Source: Ornithinimicrobium sp. INDO-MA30-4 (GTDB lineage Bacteria > Actinomycetota > Actinomycetes > Actinomycetales > Dermatophilaceae). Taken from it: 64,000 nucleotides of DNA. A program made the position numbers and the translations under genes. Location of the stretch: contig NZ_CP091056.1 in assembly GCF_021535045.1 (NCBI RefSeq), forward strand, positions 1,302,001 through 1,366,000. The letters are read 5' to 3'. Shown in pieces: positions 28,912-37,331 of the stretch; position 1 is the stretch's first letter, and the number at the start of each line of letters is the position of its first letter. The notes beneath the pieces are model-generated. The model ran no database searches and was not told where the DNA came from. It saw nothing but the letters and a program-made list of their open reading frames with translations.

Positions 28912-30360
28912 GTGTCGAACGCTGACGACCACTCCGATGACACCCCAGACGAGGACCCTTGCGGCGCTCTTCGGCGGCAATGTGCCACCCGAAATGCGCG
29001 AGGCGCTGCAGGCAATGGGACTAGACAAGATGGACCCGGCCATGGTCCGCCAGATGCAGGCCCAAGTGCAGGCCATGATGAGCGGCACCGATGATGGCCC
29101 GATCAATGTGGACTTGGCTCACGACACCGCTCGCGGAGCAGTGACCCAGCAGGGCGATGACGCATCCATCGGCGACAGCACCCGACGTGACGTGGCCCAG
29201 GTTGTGCATGTTGCCAACCTTTGGCTCGATGCCGTCACGGACTTCTCGCCGCCCGAAGGCAACGGCGTCGCGTTGAGCCGTGCCGAGTGGGTTGAGCAGA
29301 CCCTCCCGCTGTGGCGCTCGCTGACCACTCCCGTCGCTGAGGGCGTCCGTGCTGCGCTCACCAACGCGATGTCTCAGCAGATGAAGGAATTGGGCGAGTC
29401 AGACACACCGATGAGCATTCCGGGCATGCCTGCTGGGATGAATCCTGCCGCGCTGATGGGCCAGATGGAGCCCATGATGCGCAAGATGAGCTCTGCCATG
29501 TTTGGAGCCCAAGTGGGCCAGGCCGTGGGCACGCTGGCGGGTGAAATCGTGACTGGCACCGAGGTCGGATTGCCTCTGCTACCCGGCGAGCAGGTAGCGA
29601 TCCTGCCAGCCAACATCTCCAAGTTTGCCGAAGGCCTCGAGATCGATGCCGGCGAAGTCCACCTCTACCTCGGCGTGCGCGAGGCCGCTCGGGTCCGACT
29701 CTTCGCCGGAGTCCCCTGGCTGGGGCCGCAACTGTTGGCTGCGGTGCAGGATTATGCGCGGGACATCAACATCGACACCGACGCCATCGAAGAGGCGGTC
29801 CGCAGTGCGGACACAACGAACCCGCAAGCGATGCAAGAAGCCTTGAGTGGTTCGATGTTCTCCCCGGAGCCAAGTGCTGCTCAGCGGGCGGCCTTAACCC
29901 GACTGGAGACATACTTGGCTCTTGTTGAGGGCTGGGTTGATGTCGTCTCGGAGCGCGCCGCCAGCAAGCACCTGCCCCATGCTGCGGCCCTCTCAGAGGC
30001 CGTCCGGCGTCGTCGGGCCACTGGCGGGCCCGCGGAGAAGGTATTCGCATCGCTCGTGGGCTTGGAACTGCGCCCTCGCCGACTGCGCGACGCTGCCAAC
30101 CTGTGGTCTGCCCTGGAAGCCGCTCATGGCTCAAACGCTCGAGACGCCGCGTGGGATCACCCCGACCTGGCGCCGACGGCCAAGGACTTGGATGACCCCT
30201 GGGCTATGTCGAAGCGCGCAACGACTCATCATCGGACGGCCAGTCGCTCGATGATGAACTAGAAGCTCTGCTCAGCAGCGCTGACGGAGCCACCTCCGAC
30301 GACTCCTCAGAGGACGGCCAGACCCCGACAGAGCCAGACGAAGACGGCCCCACCCGCTAG
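28912..30360 (+). CDS. DUF2342 putative zinc-dependent metallohydrolase (two indels)
   Basis: About 482 residues. The helical core includes VAQVVHVANLWLDAVTDF, MRKMSSAMFGAQVGQAVGTL and, in the putative metal region, DAGEVHLYLGVREAARVRLF. The family is annotated as zinc-dependent metalloprotease or coenzyme F420-linked in some databases; activity is not established. Here the second position of the usual His pair seems to be Arg-Val, so metal binding is doubtful. An extra C near 28965 and a missing C near 30198 disturb the ends. The corrected acidic tail ends at TAG 30360. GTG 28912 follows a good GGAAGGA site. Confidence 0.8.
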
Positions 30361-30404
30361 CGCGTGAGGAAAAGCCACCCGAAATCGTGGCGGAAAGTCA
30401 CCCG

Positions 30405-30949
30405 CTAAGGGTGACGACGGGCCCAGGTCACTCCGTTCAGGAAGGCCTGGGCTTCGTCGTACCTGGGGTGATTGCGCACCCAGGCGTAAAGTCGGGCCCG
30501 TGCCCAGAGACCAACAGATGGGCCAATTCATGAACGACGACCGCGTCGATAACCCAACTGGGCATCCCCTCCATCGCGCTGGAAATGCGAATCTCACCAG
30601 TGGCCGGTGTGCACGAACCCCAACGTTGCCCCTGGTTGGTGACCCAGGTGATGGACGCAGGCTTGGCCCGGCCCTCAAGATAGGTCTTTGACAAGGCTGT
30701 CGCGCGTGCTGGCAGGTCATCGTGCGCGAGGCGTTTGCGCTGCTCACGGCGCTGCAACTGGGCCAAGAGGTCATCGACATGGCGCTGCTCGACTGCTTCG
30801 CTCAACCCGGCAGGCATCAGCACAACAACTCGGTCTGTCTCGATGCGCGCTGAGACGCTGCGCCGTCGACGCTTGCTGCGACGGATCTCAATCTCGTCTG
30901 GCAGCCCGCGCGCCTGCACCCCATGCGCCTGCCTCGTTCCTGCATCCAT
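30405..30949 (-). CDS. YgjP-like (M48-related) metallopeptidase domain protein (one indel)
   Basis: About 181 residues. The zinc-binding core VVVHELAHLLVSGHGPDFYA (with a T restored near 30487) gives His-Glu-x-x-His and the third ligand His in GHGPDF. The preceding RWGSCTPATGEIRISSAM is the conserved family motif. The N-terminus is basic (RRSKRRRRSVSAR). These cytoplasmic proteins (DUF45, SprT-related) have no established substrate in Actinobacteria. ATG 30949 is the most plausible start, but no ribosome binding site is evident. Convergent with the DUF2342 gene. Confidence 0.83.
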
Positions 30950-31114
30950 ATGGCAACGGTACGGGGCAGCGCTGACAAACCTGCGCACACGCCGAGCCGT
31001 CGCAAAGTGTGTGGTCAGCACCGTTACGGTCTAGGGTGTAACAGAACCTTGGGTCACCAGACCCGTTCCGCGGGCAAACATAATGTGGGCCCGACATAGA
31101 CCAGGAGGTAATCC

Positions 31115-31297
31115 ATGGCTGAGGCTATTGAAACCGGCGAGACCTACACCGGCGACTTCTACTGCGTGAAGTGCAAGGAAAAGCGCGACGCAACCGGCCG
31201 GGTCGTTGAGACCAACGGCCGACGCATGGCGAAGGGCAAGTGCCCCGTGTGCGACACCAACTTGAACCGCATTTTGGGCAAGGCCACCAGCGCCTGA
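31115..31297 (+). CDS. DUF5679 zinc-ribbon protein
   Basis: 60 residues with two Cys-x-x-Cys knuckles, FYCVKCKEKRDATG and KCPVCDTNLNRIL, separated by a basic stretch (NGRRMAKG). This is a compact zinc ribbon. It matches the small conserved actinobacterial DUF5679 family; function unknown, nucleic-acid or protein binding is possible. An optimal Shine-Dalgarno (AGGAGG) lies 8 bp before ATG 31115, and a -10-like CATAAT is at 31078. A terminator at 31315 makes it a monocistronic, probably strongly expressed gene. Confidence 0.9.
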   Translation: MAEAIETGETYTGDFYCVKCKEKRDATGRVVETNGRRMAKGKCPVCDTNLNRILGKATSA

Positions 31298-31314
31298 AAT
31301 CACAACGCAACTGC

Positions 31315-31354
31315 GAAGAGGGCGTCATGACCAACTGGTCAGGACGCCCTCTTC
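31315..31354 (+). terminator. Terminator of the DUF5679 gene
   Basis: GAAGAGGGCGTC and GACGCCCTCTTC pair perfectly; the inner TGACCA/TGGTCA continues the stem after an A·G mismatch, with a 2-base loop. Confidence 0.85.
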
Positions 31355-31407
31355 GTGTCTGTGGACAGCGCGGGCGGTCATTCGCCAAACCCTGAGATTG
31401 TGCAGCT

Positions 31408-32262
31408 ATGTCACTTTTTGCCCAGGAGTTTCCGCCACCCGCGCCGCGGCTAGTCACTGACACACCAGCTGCATTACGTGCTCCTGGCGAAGTGCAGCTC
31501 GGCCTGGACTCCGACCGGGGCGTCGTTCTCGCGGGGCTATCTCCTGCCGAGAGTGACTGGCTGCTCAGTCTTCACCGGCGTTCGTTGCCATCGCCTCCTG
31601 GATCGCGAGCCCTGGACCGCACCGACGAGTTGGCTGCTCTCCTTCAGGCTCACGACTTGGTGCGGGGTCTCGACCTCGTCCGTGGGGATGCCCAGCCGCC
31701 CACGAGTCCCACGCGACAACTTGGGTCAGCGCCTTCGGTGGCTCTGCTGGGCCGAGGACGACTCGCCGGAATACTCAGAGCTCAAATGCATCGCAGCGGC
31801 ATTCGAGTGGTTTCCGCAGACCAGAGCGGGTCTGTGGAACCGGATGTAACGGTCCTTTTGGCCTCGCCCGCCATTTCGATGCATGACGCACAAGAGTGGG
31901 CGGGGTCTGGGAACGCCCACCTTCCCGTCGTGGTGCGTTCCGGCTACGCCTGCATTGGGCCCCTCATCGTCAGTGGTATCGGGCCGTGCCTACATTGCCT
32001 TGATCTCGCTCGCACTGACCGTGACCCCGCCTGGCCCCGGGTCTTAGGGTCAATGGCTGCGCGAACGCTTGGCACGGGCCCGGCGATCCACAGTCCCGCC
32101 GCAGTTTCAAGTGCCGTCGCAGGCCTCACGACCATGGTGCTGCGCGCGCACGGGGAGGGGCTCCAGGTGCCGGTGGGGGTCGCCTGGGATCTTCGGCCGC
32201 CGAGCCCGACAGTCACCGCTCGTCGGTGGGAGCGCCATCCCCTTTGCACGATTGAGCACTAG
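31408..32262 (+). CDS. E1/ThiF-like cyclodehydratase-domain protein, orphan
   Basis: 284 residues, intact. The central region APSVALLGRGRLAGILRAQM looks like a Rossmann nucleotide-binding start, followed by the characteristic GIGPCLHCLDLARTDRDPAW. That Cys-x-x-Cys plus R-x-D-x-D-P-A-W pattern is seen in the E1-like docking/cyclodehydratase proteins of thiazole/oxazole-modified peptide pathways and in the mycobacterial Rv3196 family. The C-terminus WERHPLC may give a further zinc-ligand Cys. No YcaO enzyme, dehydrogenase or precursor peptide lies nearby, so it is not part of a standard TOMM cluster. Between DUF5679 and uvrD2, as in relatives. Function unknown. Confidence 0.72.
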   Translation: MSLFAQEFPPPAPRLVTDTPAALRAPGEVQLGLDSDRGVVLAGLSPAESDWLLSLHRRSLPSPPGSRALDRTDELAALLQAHDLVRGLDLVRGDAQPPTSPTRQLGSAPSVALLGRGRLAGILRAQMHRSGIRVVSADQSGSVEPDVTVLLASPAISMHDAQEWAGSGNAHLPVVVRSGYACIGPLIVSGIGPCLHCLDLARTDRDPAWPRVLGSMAARTLGTGPAIHSPAAVSSAVAGLTTMVLRAHGEGLQVPVGVAWDLRPPSPTVTARRWERHPLCTIEH

Positions 32263-32317
32263 CTGCAGCTGAGCGGCTAACTACCGCTGAGCAACATCTA
32301 CAGCGATGGCGCAGCCA

Positions 32318-34403
32318 TCACGAGCCCGATAGCACTTCGAGCACCTGAGTCCCATACATGTCGAGCTTGCGAGCGCCGACCCCAGAGATCCCCGACAGCT
32401 CTTGCAACGTGCTCGGCTCTCGCTCGGCGATCGCCGTCAGTGTGGCATCGGTGAAGACCACAAACGCTGGCAGTGAGGCTTCCTGCGCGGTAGCCAGTCG
32501 CCACGAACGCAACTTTTCGAACATTGCTTCGTCATAGGTGGGAGGGCAGTCGTCGCATCGGCCAACTTTGCGTTGGGCAGCGCTGCCCAGCAGGTTTCCG
32601 CAGATTCGGCAGACCTTGGGTGTGCGGGGCTTGCTCGCTTGGGTTTGCGCTTGGGCGCGCCTGAGCCAGTCGAGTCGGTGCCCATCGCCGCTTGACCCAG
32701 CAGGTTGGCCGCTGGAGCGAGAAACCGGGAAACCCGACGATGTGCGCGCCCACCAGAGCTTCGAGAGCCAGCCCAACTCAGTTGCAGGTGGCTTTGCGCT
32801 CGCGTGACGCCGACATACAAAGCCGACGCTCCTCAGCGACCCGTTCAGCAGTGTCTGCCATGGAGATCGGCAAGAGTCCCTCGCTGACGCCAATGATGAA
32901 GACGCGATCCCATTCCAGCCCCTTGGCTGAGTGCAAGGAGGCCAGTGTGACGCCTTCAACTGTTGGCGCGTGCTGTTCGCTTGCGCGTCGGTCCAACTCG
33001 CCGACGAACTCCCGCATTCGGGCCTCTGGCTGAGTGACCGTCAGATCGTCGGCCAGGTTCACCAGGGCTTGCAGTGACTCCCAGCGCTCTCGGGTGGCTC
33101 CACCAGATTCCGGGGCTTTGCGAGACCAGCCGTTACCGCTGAGCACGTCGCGGACTTGGTCACCCAACGTCCGACTTCCGTTGTCGGACCGCATCTGGCC
33201 GCGTAGGAGGACGAGCGCCTGGCGGACCTCGGTGCGCGAAAAGAACCGCTCGCCGCCTCTGACCAAGTAAGGAACGTTCGCTGAGGCCAACGCGCTCTCG
33301 ATTGCCTCGGATTGGCCATTCGTGCGAAAGAGCACAGCCATCGAGCGAGGATGCTCGCCAGCATCAATGGCTGCCTTGATGGCGTTTGCTACCCCGTGGG
33401 CCTCAGCCTCGTCGCTGTCGAAGGTGCGCAGCTCTGGTTTGGGGCCGGTATCGCGCTGTGACTGCAGTTGGACGCTGCCTTGCGGCAGGACGGCGTTGGC
33501 GACATTGATGACCTGCGGGGTGGACCGATAGTTGCGCACTAGTCGGACCACTGAGGCGTCACGATGTCGCTTGGCGAAGGTCTCCAAATGCGTGGCGGAG
33601 GCCCCGGTGAAGGAGTAGATCGTCTGGGCTGGGTCGCCAACAACACAGATGTCCTGGCGATCCCCCAACCACAGGTCGAGCAGTTGCTGCTGCAACGGGT
33701 TGACGTCCTGGTATTCATCGACGACGAAGTGTCGGTATTGCTGGCGGATCGCCGAAGCAACCTGCGGGTGCTCAGCAAGGATCCCCACCATGGTGAGCAA
33801 GACATCCTCAAAGTCGATCACGTGGCGCTCGGCCTTGATCTCCTCATAGGCCTCCATCAACCGCGCCATCGCGGTGCCATCTAGGCCTGCTGGTTGACGT
33901 GACTCTTGCTTGGCGATCGCGGGATAGCGCTCGGCCGTGATCATGCTGACCTTTGCCCACTCGACCTCGGAGGCGACATCACGCAAGCCGGTGCGGTCGA
34001 GTCCTAGGCGCAGTCGCCCTGCGGCCTCCGCAATCGCAGAAACTTTGTGCGGCAAGATCTCTGGTGGCGGGCCACCAACCGCCTGTGGCCAAAAGAACTG
34101 CAACTGCCTCAAGGCGGCCGCGTGGAACGTTCGCGCTTGCACGCCGGGGACCCCCAACCCACGCAGGCGAGTCCGCATTTCACCCGCTGCACGGGCAGTG
34201 AAGGTGACCGCAAGCACCTGGGGCGCCTTCAGCGAGCCCGACCACACGCCATACGCAATGCGGTGGGTGATCGCACGGGTCTTGCCGGTTCCGGCACCGG
34301 CCAAGACCACCATCGGGCCCAGCGGTTTGTTCGCAACAGCTAATTGCTCGGGGTCTAGGCCCTCAAGGATGTCATCTGCACTGGTGGGAAGGGCTTGGTT
34401 CAC
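32318..34403 (-). CDS. uvrD2: ATP-dependent DNA helicase UvrD2 (SF1A) with tetracysteine and HRDC domains (two indels)
   Basis: About 695 residues. Walker A VVLAGAGTGKTRAITHRIAY; Walker B HFVVDEYQDVNPLQQQLLDL; motif III VVGDPAQTIYSFTGAS; motif IV LVRNYRSTPQVINVAN; motif V VTLASLHSAKGLEWDRVF; motif VI YVGVTRAQSHLQLSWA. After the motor comes a Cys-rich linker CRICGNLLGSAAQRKVGRC (two Cys-x-x-Cys pairs). A C-terminal HRDC domain ends LSGISGVGARKLDMYGTQVL. This order is specific to mycobacterial-type UvrD2. A T is missing near 32818, and a second indel is near 32645. Start GTG 34403 overlaps the nudC stop (GTGA). Confidence 0.93.
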
Positions 34404-35350
34404 TGCGCTGCTTGCCCCCGGAAGTTGCTGTGCTCAACTTGCTGCTCCAACTCGCCGCCGTACCACTGCTCGACAAGGCGACGGGCGATCGAGACTCGGG
34501 GCGGCAAAGCCACTCGGCCTGTGTGCACTGCCCACGCCAACTCACCCTTGCTAAACCACGCCGCTTCAACGATCTCCGCAGGGTCAAGAGTTAGCTCGCT
34601 CGTTTTGGCCTTGGCGGTGAATCCGACCATCAGGGATGCCGGGAAAGGCCACGGCTGGTTGCCCCGGTACAGAACGTCAGTCACCTCCACTCCGACCTCT
34701 TCAAAGACTTCACGAGCCACCGCGCTTTCGAGTGACTCTCCTGCTTCAACAAAACCAGCCAGCACTGACATACGTCCTTCTGGCCAGTGCGGGCCACGCC
34801 CTAGCAACAACCGATCTTCATCATCGGTGACCGCCATGATGACGGCAGGCTCGGTGCGGGGTGGTGTTCTGAACCATCCACCTCGCAGGCACGGACCCAG
34901 CCGCCTTCGGCGACCGTGGTTTCCGACCCACAGCGCGGGCAGCAGGTATGGCGTTCGTGCCAGTTGGCCAATGCGACGCCGGTGGTGAAGACCCCAGCGT
35001 CGATGTCGCCCAAGTCGACGCCGGCCTCGCGCAGGAAAGCCATCCTTTTGCATTGGAATCGGGCCGACCGCGATCCCCTTCGGCTCGCACGACCACGACG
35101 TAGTCGCGCTGCTCCGAGTCACGCCCGATGTAGAGCGCCAATCGCTTGCTGTCTGCCATTTCGCCTGGTCGCGGGACCAGGCGCAACTGTCCGTCGACTC
35201 GGCAGGTGCGCATTTTTGATTCGACGAGGTCGTAGATGCGGGTTTCAGACTTCCCCAGCGCCCGCTTGATGACGTCAATATCGCGTCGGGCGTTTCCGCC
35301 CCGGTCGAGCGCTCCGCGGAGAGTGCAAGGTCAAGAAGGGTCTCCGGCAA
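34400..35350 (-). CDS. nudC: NAD+ diphosphatase / RNA deNADding hydrolase NudC (three indels)
   Basis: Splits NAD(H) and NAD-capped RNA into NMN and AMP. About 317 residues. Zinc-ribbon motif HTCCPRCGSETTVAEGGWVR; then HPRTEPAVIMAVTDD (with a C restored near 34870); Nudix box GFVEAGESLESAVAREVFEE followed by VGVEV; and the NADH-pyrophosphatase signature QPWPFPASLMVGF. The other indels are near 35270 and 35045. The start is most likely TTG 35350, spaced 6 bp from GGGAGGTG. In Actinobacteria nudC usually precedes uvrD2 directly, as it does here by a 4-base overlap. Confidence 0.92.
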   Translation of the reverse strand: MPETLLDLALSAERSTGAETPDAILTSSSGRWGSLKPASTTSSNQKCAPAESTDSCAWSRDQAKWQTASDWRSTSGVTRSSATTSWSCEPKGIAVGPIPMQKDGFPARGRRRLGRHRRWGLHHRRRIGQLARTPYLLPALWVGNHGRRRRLGPCLRGGWFRTPPRTEPAVIMAVTDDEDRLLLGRGPHWPEGRMSVLAGFVEAGESLESAVAREVFEEVGVEVTDVLYRGNQPWPFPASLMVGFTAKAKTSELTLDPAEIVEAAWFSKGELAWAVHTGRVALPPRVSIARRLVEQWYGGELEQQVEHSNFRGQAAQ

Positions 35351-35436
35351 AATACTCACCTCCCTGTAGGCGGCGGTGCGACGACGTGCGGCCTCGCCTA
35401 CCTCAATTACGTGCCGTTCGGGCATACGGTGATCGT

Positions 35437-37312
35437 GTGACCCACAGCGACCTCGCCCTCGCAGGAATCGCCTGTGCCGCCGTCCCAGGGATGCAACCGG
35501 TCTCGGTGCAAGAGTGGCGGCGTCCCGAGGCGACAGACCCTGCTCCTGCCCAACGTGCCCTCATTGAGGACGCCACTGGTCGGCGATGGGTTGTCATCGT
35601 GCCCCGGACTGTGGCTGGCGCTGCGGAGTTGGAGCGTAACGATGCCCTCACTCGGCAATTGGGCAAGCACCTGCCCTTCAAGGTGCCGGTCGCCACTGGG
35701 TTTGCTGGCGTGGGGCCTGCCGGGCGAGCTGCGGTCTTCCCGTATGTCGAGGGCTCGGCCATCAACTTTCACCGCATCCCAGCGGGACCGGGGCTCAGCA
35801 GCGCCATTGGGCGGGCCTTGGCCGCGGTGCACAACATGCCGTCGGACTTCTTTGATGAGTTTGGCGTGCCGACATTTGACGCCGAAAGCCACCGCCAGCG
35901 CCGCTTAGCCGACTTGGACCGCGCCGCCGAAACGGGCCTGGTCCCGGGTGAGTTGCTGAGTCGTTGGGAGTTGGCCTTCGACACCGCCTCGCTCTGGCGG
36001 TTTGCTGTCACTCCGGTGCACGGATCATTGAATGGCTGGTCGTTCTTGGTTGCGTTCTCCGACGATGAAGCAGCGACGGCTCGCGTCGTTGCCCTGACCT
36101 CATGGGAGCAGGCCTGCGTCAGCGACCCGGCCGACGACTTTGCCATGCTGGTCAAACAAGCCACGCCAGCAGCGGTAGACAGTGTGCTGGAGAGCTACAC
36201 CCTGGCTCGTGCCAACCGGCCCGATCGCAACCTGTTGATCAGGGCCCGTCTCGCGTCCGAAATGAGCATGCTGCGGGGCTTGGCGGCCGCCGTGAGCGCT
36301 GACGATCAAGACTTGGTGGACGCCCGCGTGGATGAGTTGCGCAAACTGAGTCGCCTTACCTCCGCTGATGACCCCTTGGTCCCAGACGCAGCCCCCGTGT
36401 TGCCCACGCCTGCTACAGCTGAGGTTGCGCAGACCGACGACCAGGCTGAGGGCTCTGATGGAGCCCACGCACTTCGTTCAGTGCCGCCCTTCCCTCCGGC
36501 GACGCCGACAGTGCCGAGCGCGCTCCATCGAGCCAGGATCGAGTCAACGATGCGGCGGACAGTTTCGTGGACGCCGAGGCCGATTACTCAACCGACGCCG
36601 TTGAACCCGCAAGCAACGCAGTCGGCTCGGATGGGTTCGGCGCTTCGGCCAACGACGCCGAAGTTGACGATGACGGCGACGATGTCGCTGTCGATGTCGA
36701 TGTCGATGTCGATGTCGATGAGGGCGACCTACCCGAGGATATCGACGCCCACGACTTGGACAGGGAGGAGCCGGTCGATAGCGACGAGTCGGACGCCGAT
36801 ACAGATGTGACAACCGAGATCCCGGTGCTGTCACCTACCCCGGCTCCAACGGCACCAGATGACGAAGACTCAACCACCGTCATCAAAGCTGTGGCCTGGC
36901 CACCGCCCGCCCAAAGCGAGGTCTCGACGGAGCACGAGGTGGCTGCTGATGACGAGGTCGCTGACGACGACGAGGCTGGCGACGGCACACCTGGTGACGA
37001 GTTGCCGGGTGACGAGATAGCTGACCAAGATGTGCCCGCTGAAGACGAGCGCCCCGAGCCGGACTACCGCTCCGAAGCTAACGCCCTCAACATTCCACCG
37101 CCCGAGCACACCGACGAAACGGGCGCCGTAGAGCCTCCCTTCGACGCCTCGGCGCCGATGGGACGCGAGGCCAGTGACTCGCAGGAGTCCAGCGATCCGC
37201 TGGATGAGGCCAGCCTCGAGCCCCGCGGGGATGCAGTAAAGAGACCGAACGCATCCGAGACTTGTATGGGATGACTTTGGACGATGAAGAGGTCGAAGAC
37301 TCACCCAGGTGA
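35437..37312 (+). CDS. Kinase-fold (aminoglycoside/macrolide phosphotransferase-like) protein with acidic repeat tail (two indels)
   Basis: Corrected length about 625 residues. Residues 1-320 resemble the APH fold: N-lobe DATGRRWVVIVPRTVAGAAE, then FPYVEGSAINFHRIPAGPGL and the catalytic-loop position VTPVHGSLNGWSFLVAF. The usual HGD is HGS, and the later metal-binding DW motif reads TSWEQACVSDPADDFAML, so both expected Asp residues look replaced. The remaining ~300 residues are a very acidic, low-complexity tail with (Asp-Val)n repeats near 36685-36725 and a conserved-looking end, ETERIRDLYGMTLDDEEVED. Missing bases near 36476 and 37232. GTG 35437. Convergent with adnB; divergent from nudC. 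Confidence 0.7.
36685..36722 (+). repeat. GTCGAT hexanucleotide microsatellite encoding Asp-Val repeats
   Basis: About six tandem copies of the 6-base unit GATGTC inside the acidic tail of the kinase-like gene, giving (Asp-Val)n. Such in-frame repeats can change length by replication slippage without breaking the frame. Confidence 0.85.
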
Positions 37313-37331
37313 GCCTCCAACCACTACCCGT

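Noticed and set aside
30360-30430. Hairpin near 30420-30455 as a DUF2342 terminator
   Set aside because: The paired CCCAGG/CCTGGG arms are separated by a long loop, lack a T-run and lie inside the coding end of the YgjP-like gene.
31408-32262. A thiazole/oxazole-modified peptide (bacteriocin) gene cluster
   Set aside because: Only the E1-like protein is present; no YcaO protein, flavin dehydrogenase or precursor peptide was found within several kilobases.
36544-36834. Arg/His-rich frame antisense to the acidic tail of the kinase-like gene
   Set aside because: It is the mirror image of Asp/Val codon repeats and has no start signal or homologous pattern.
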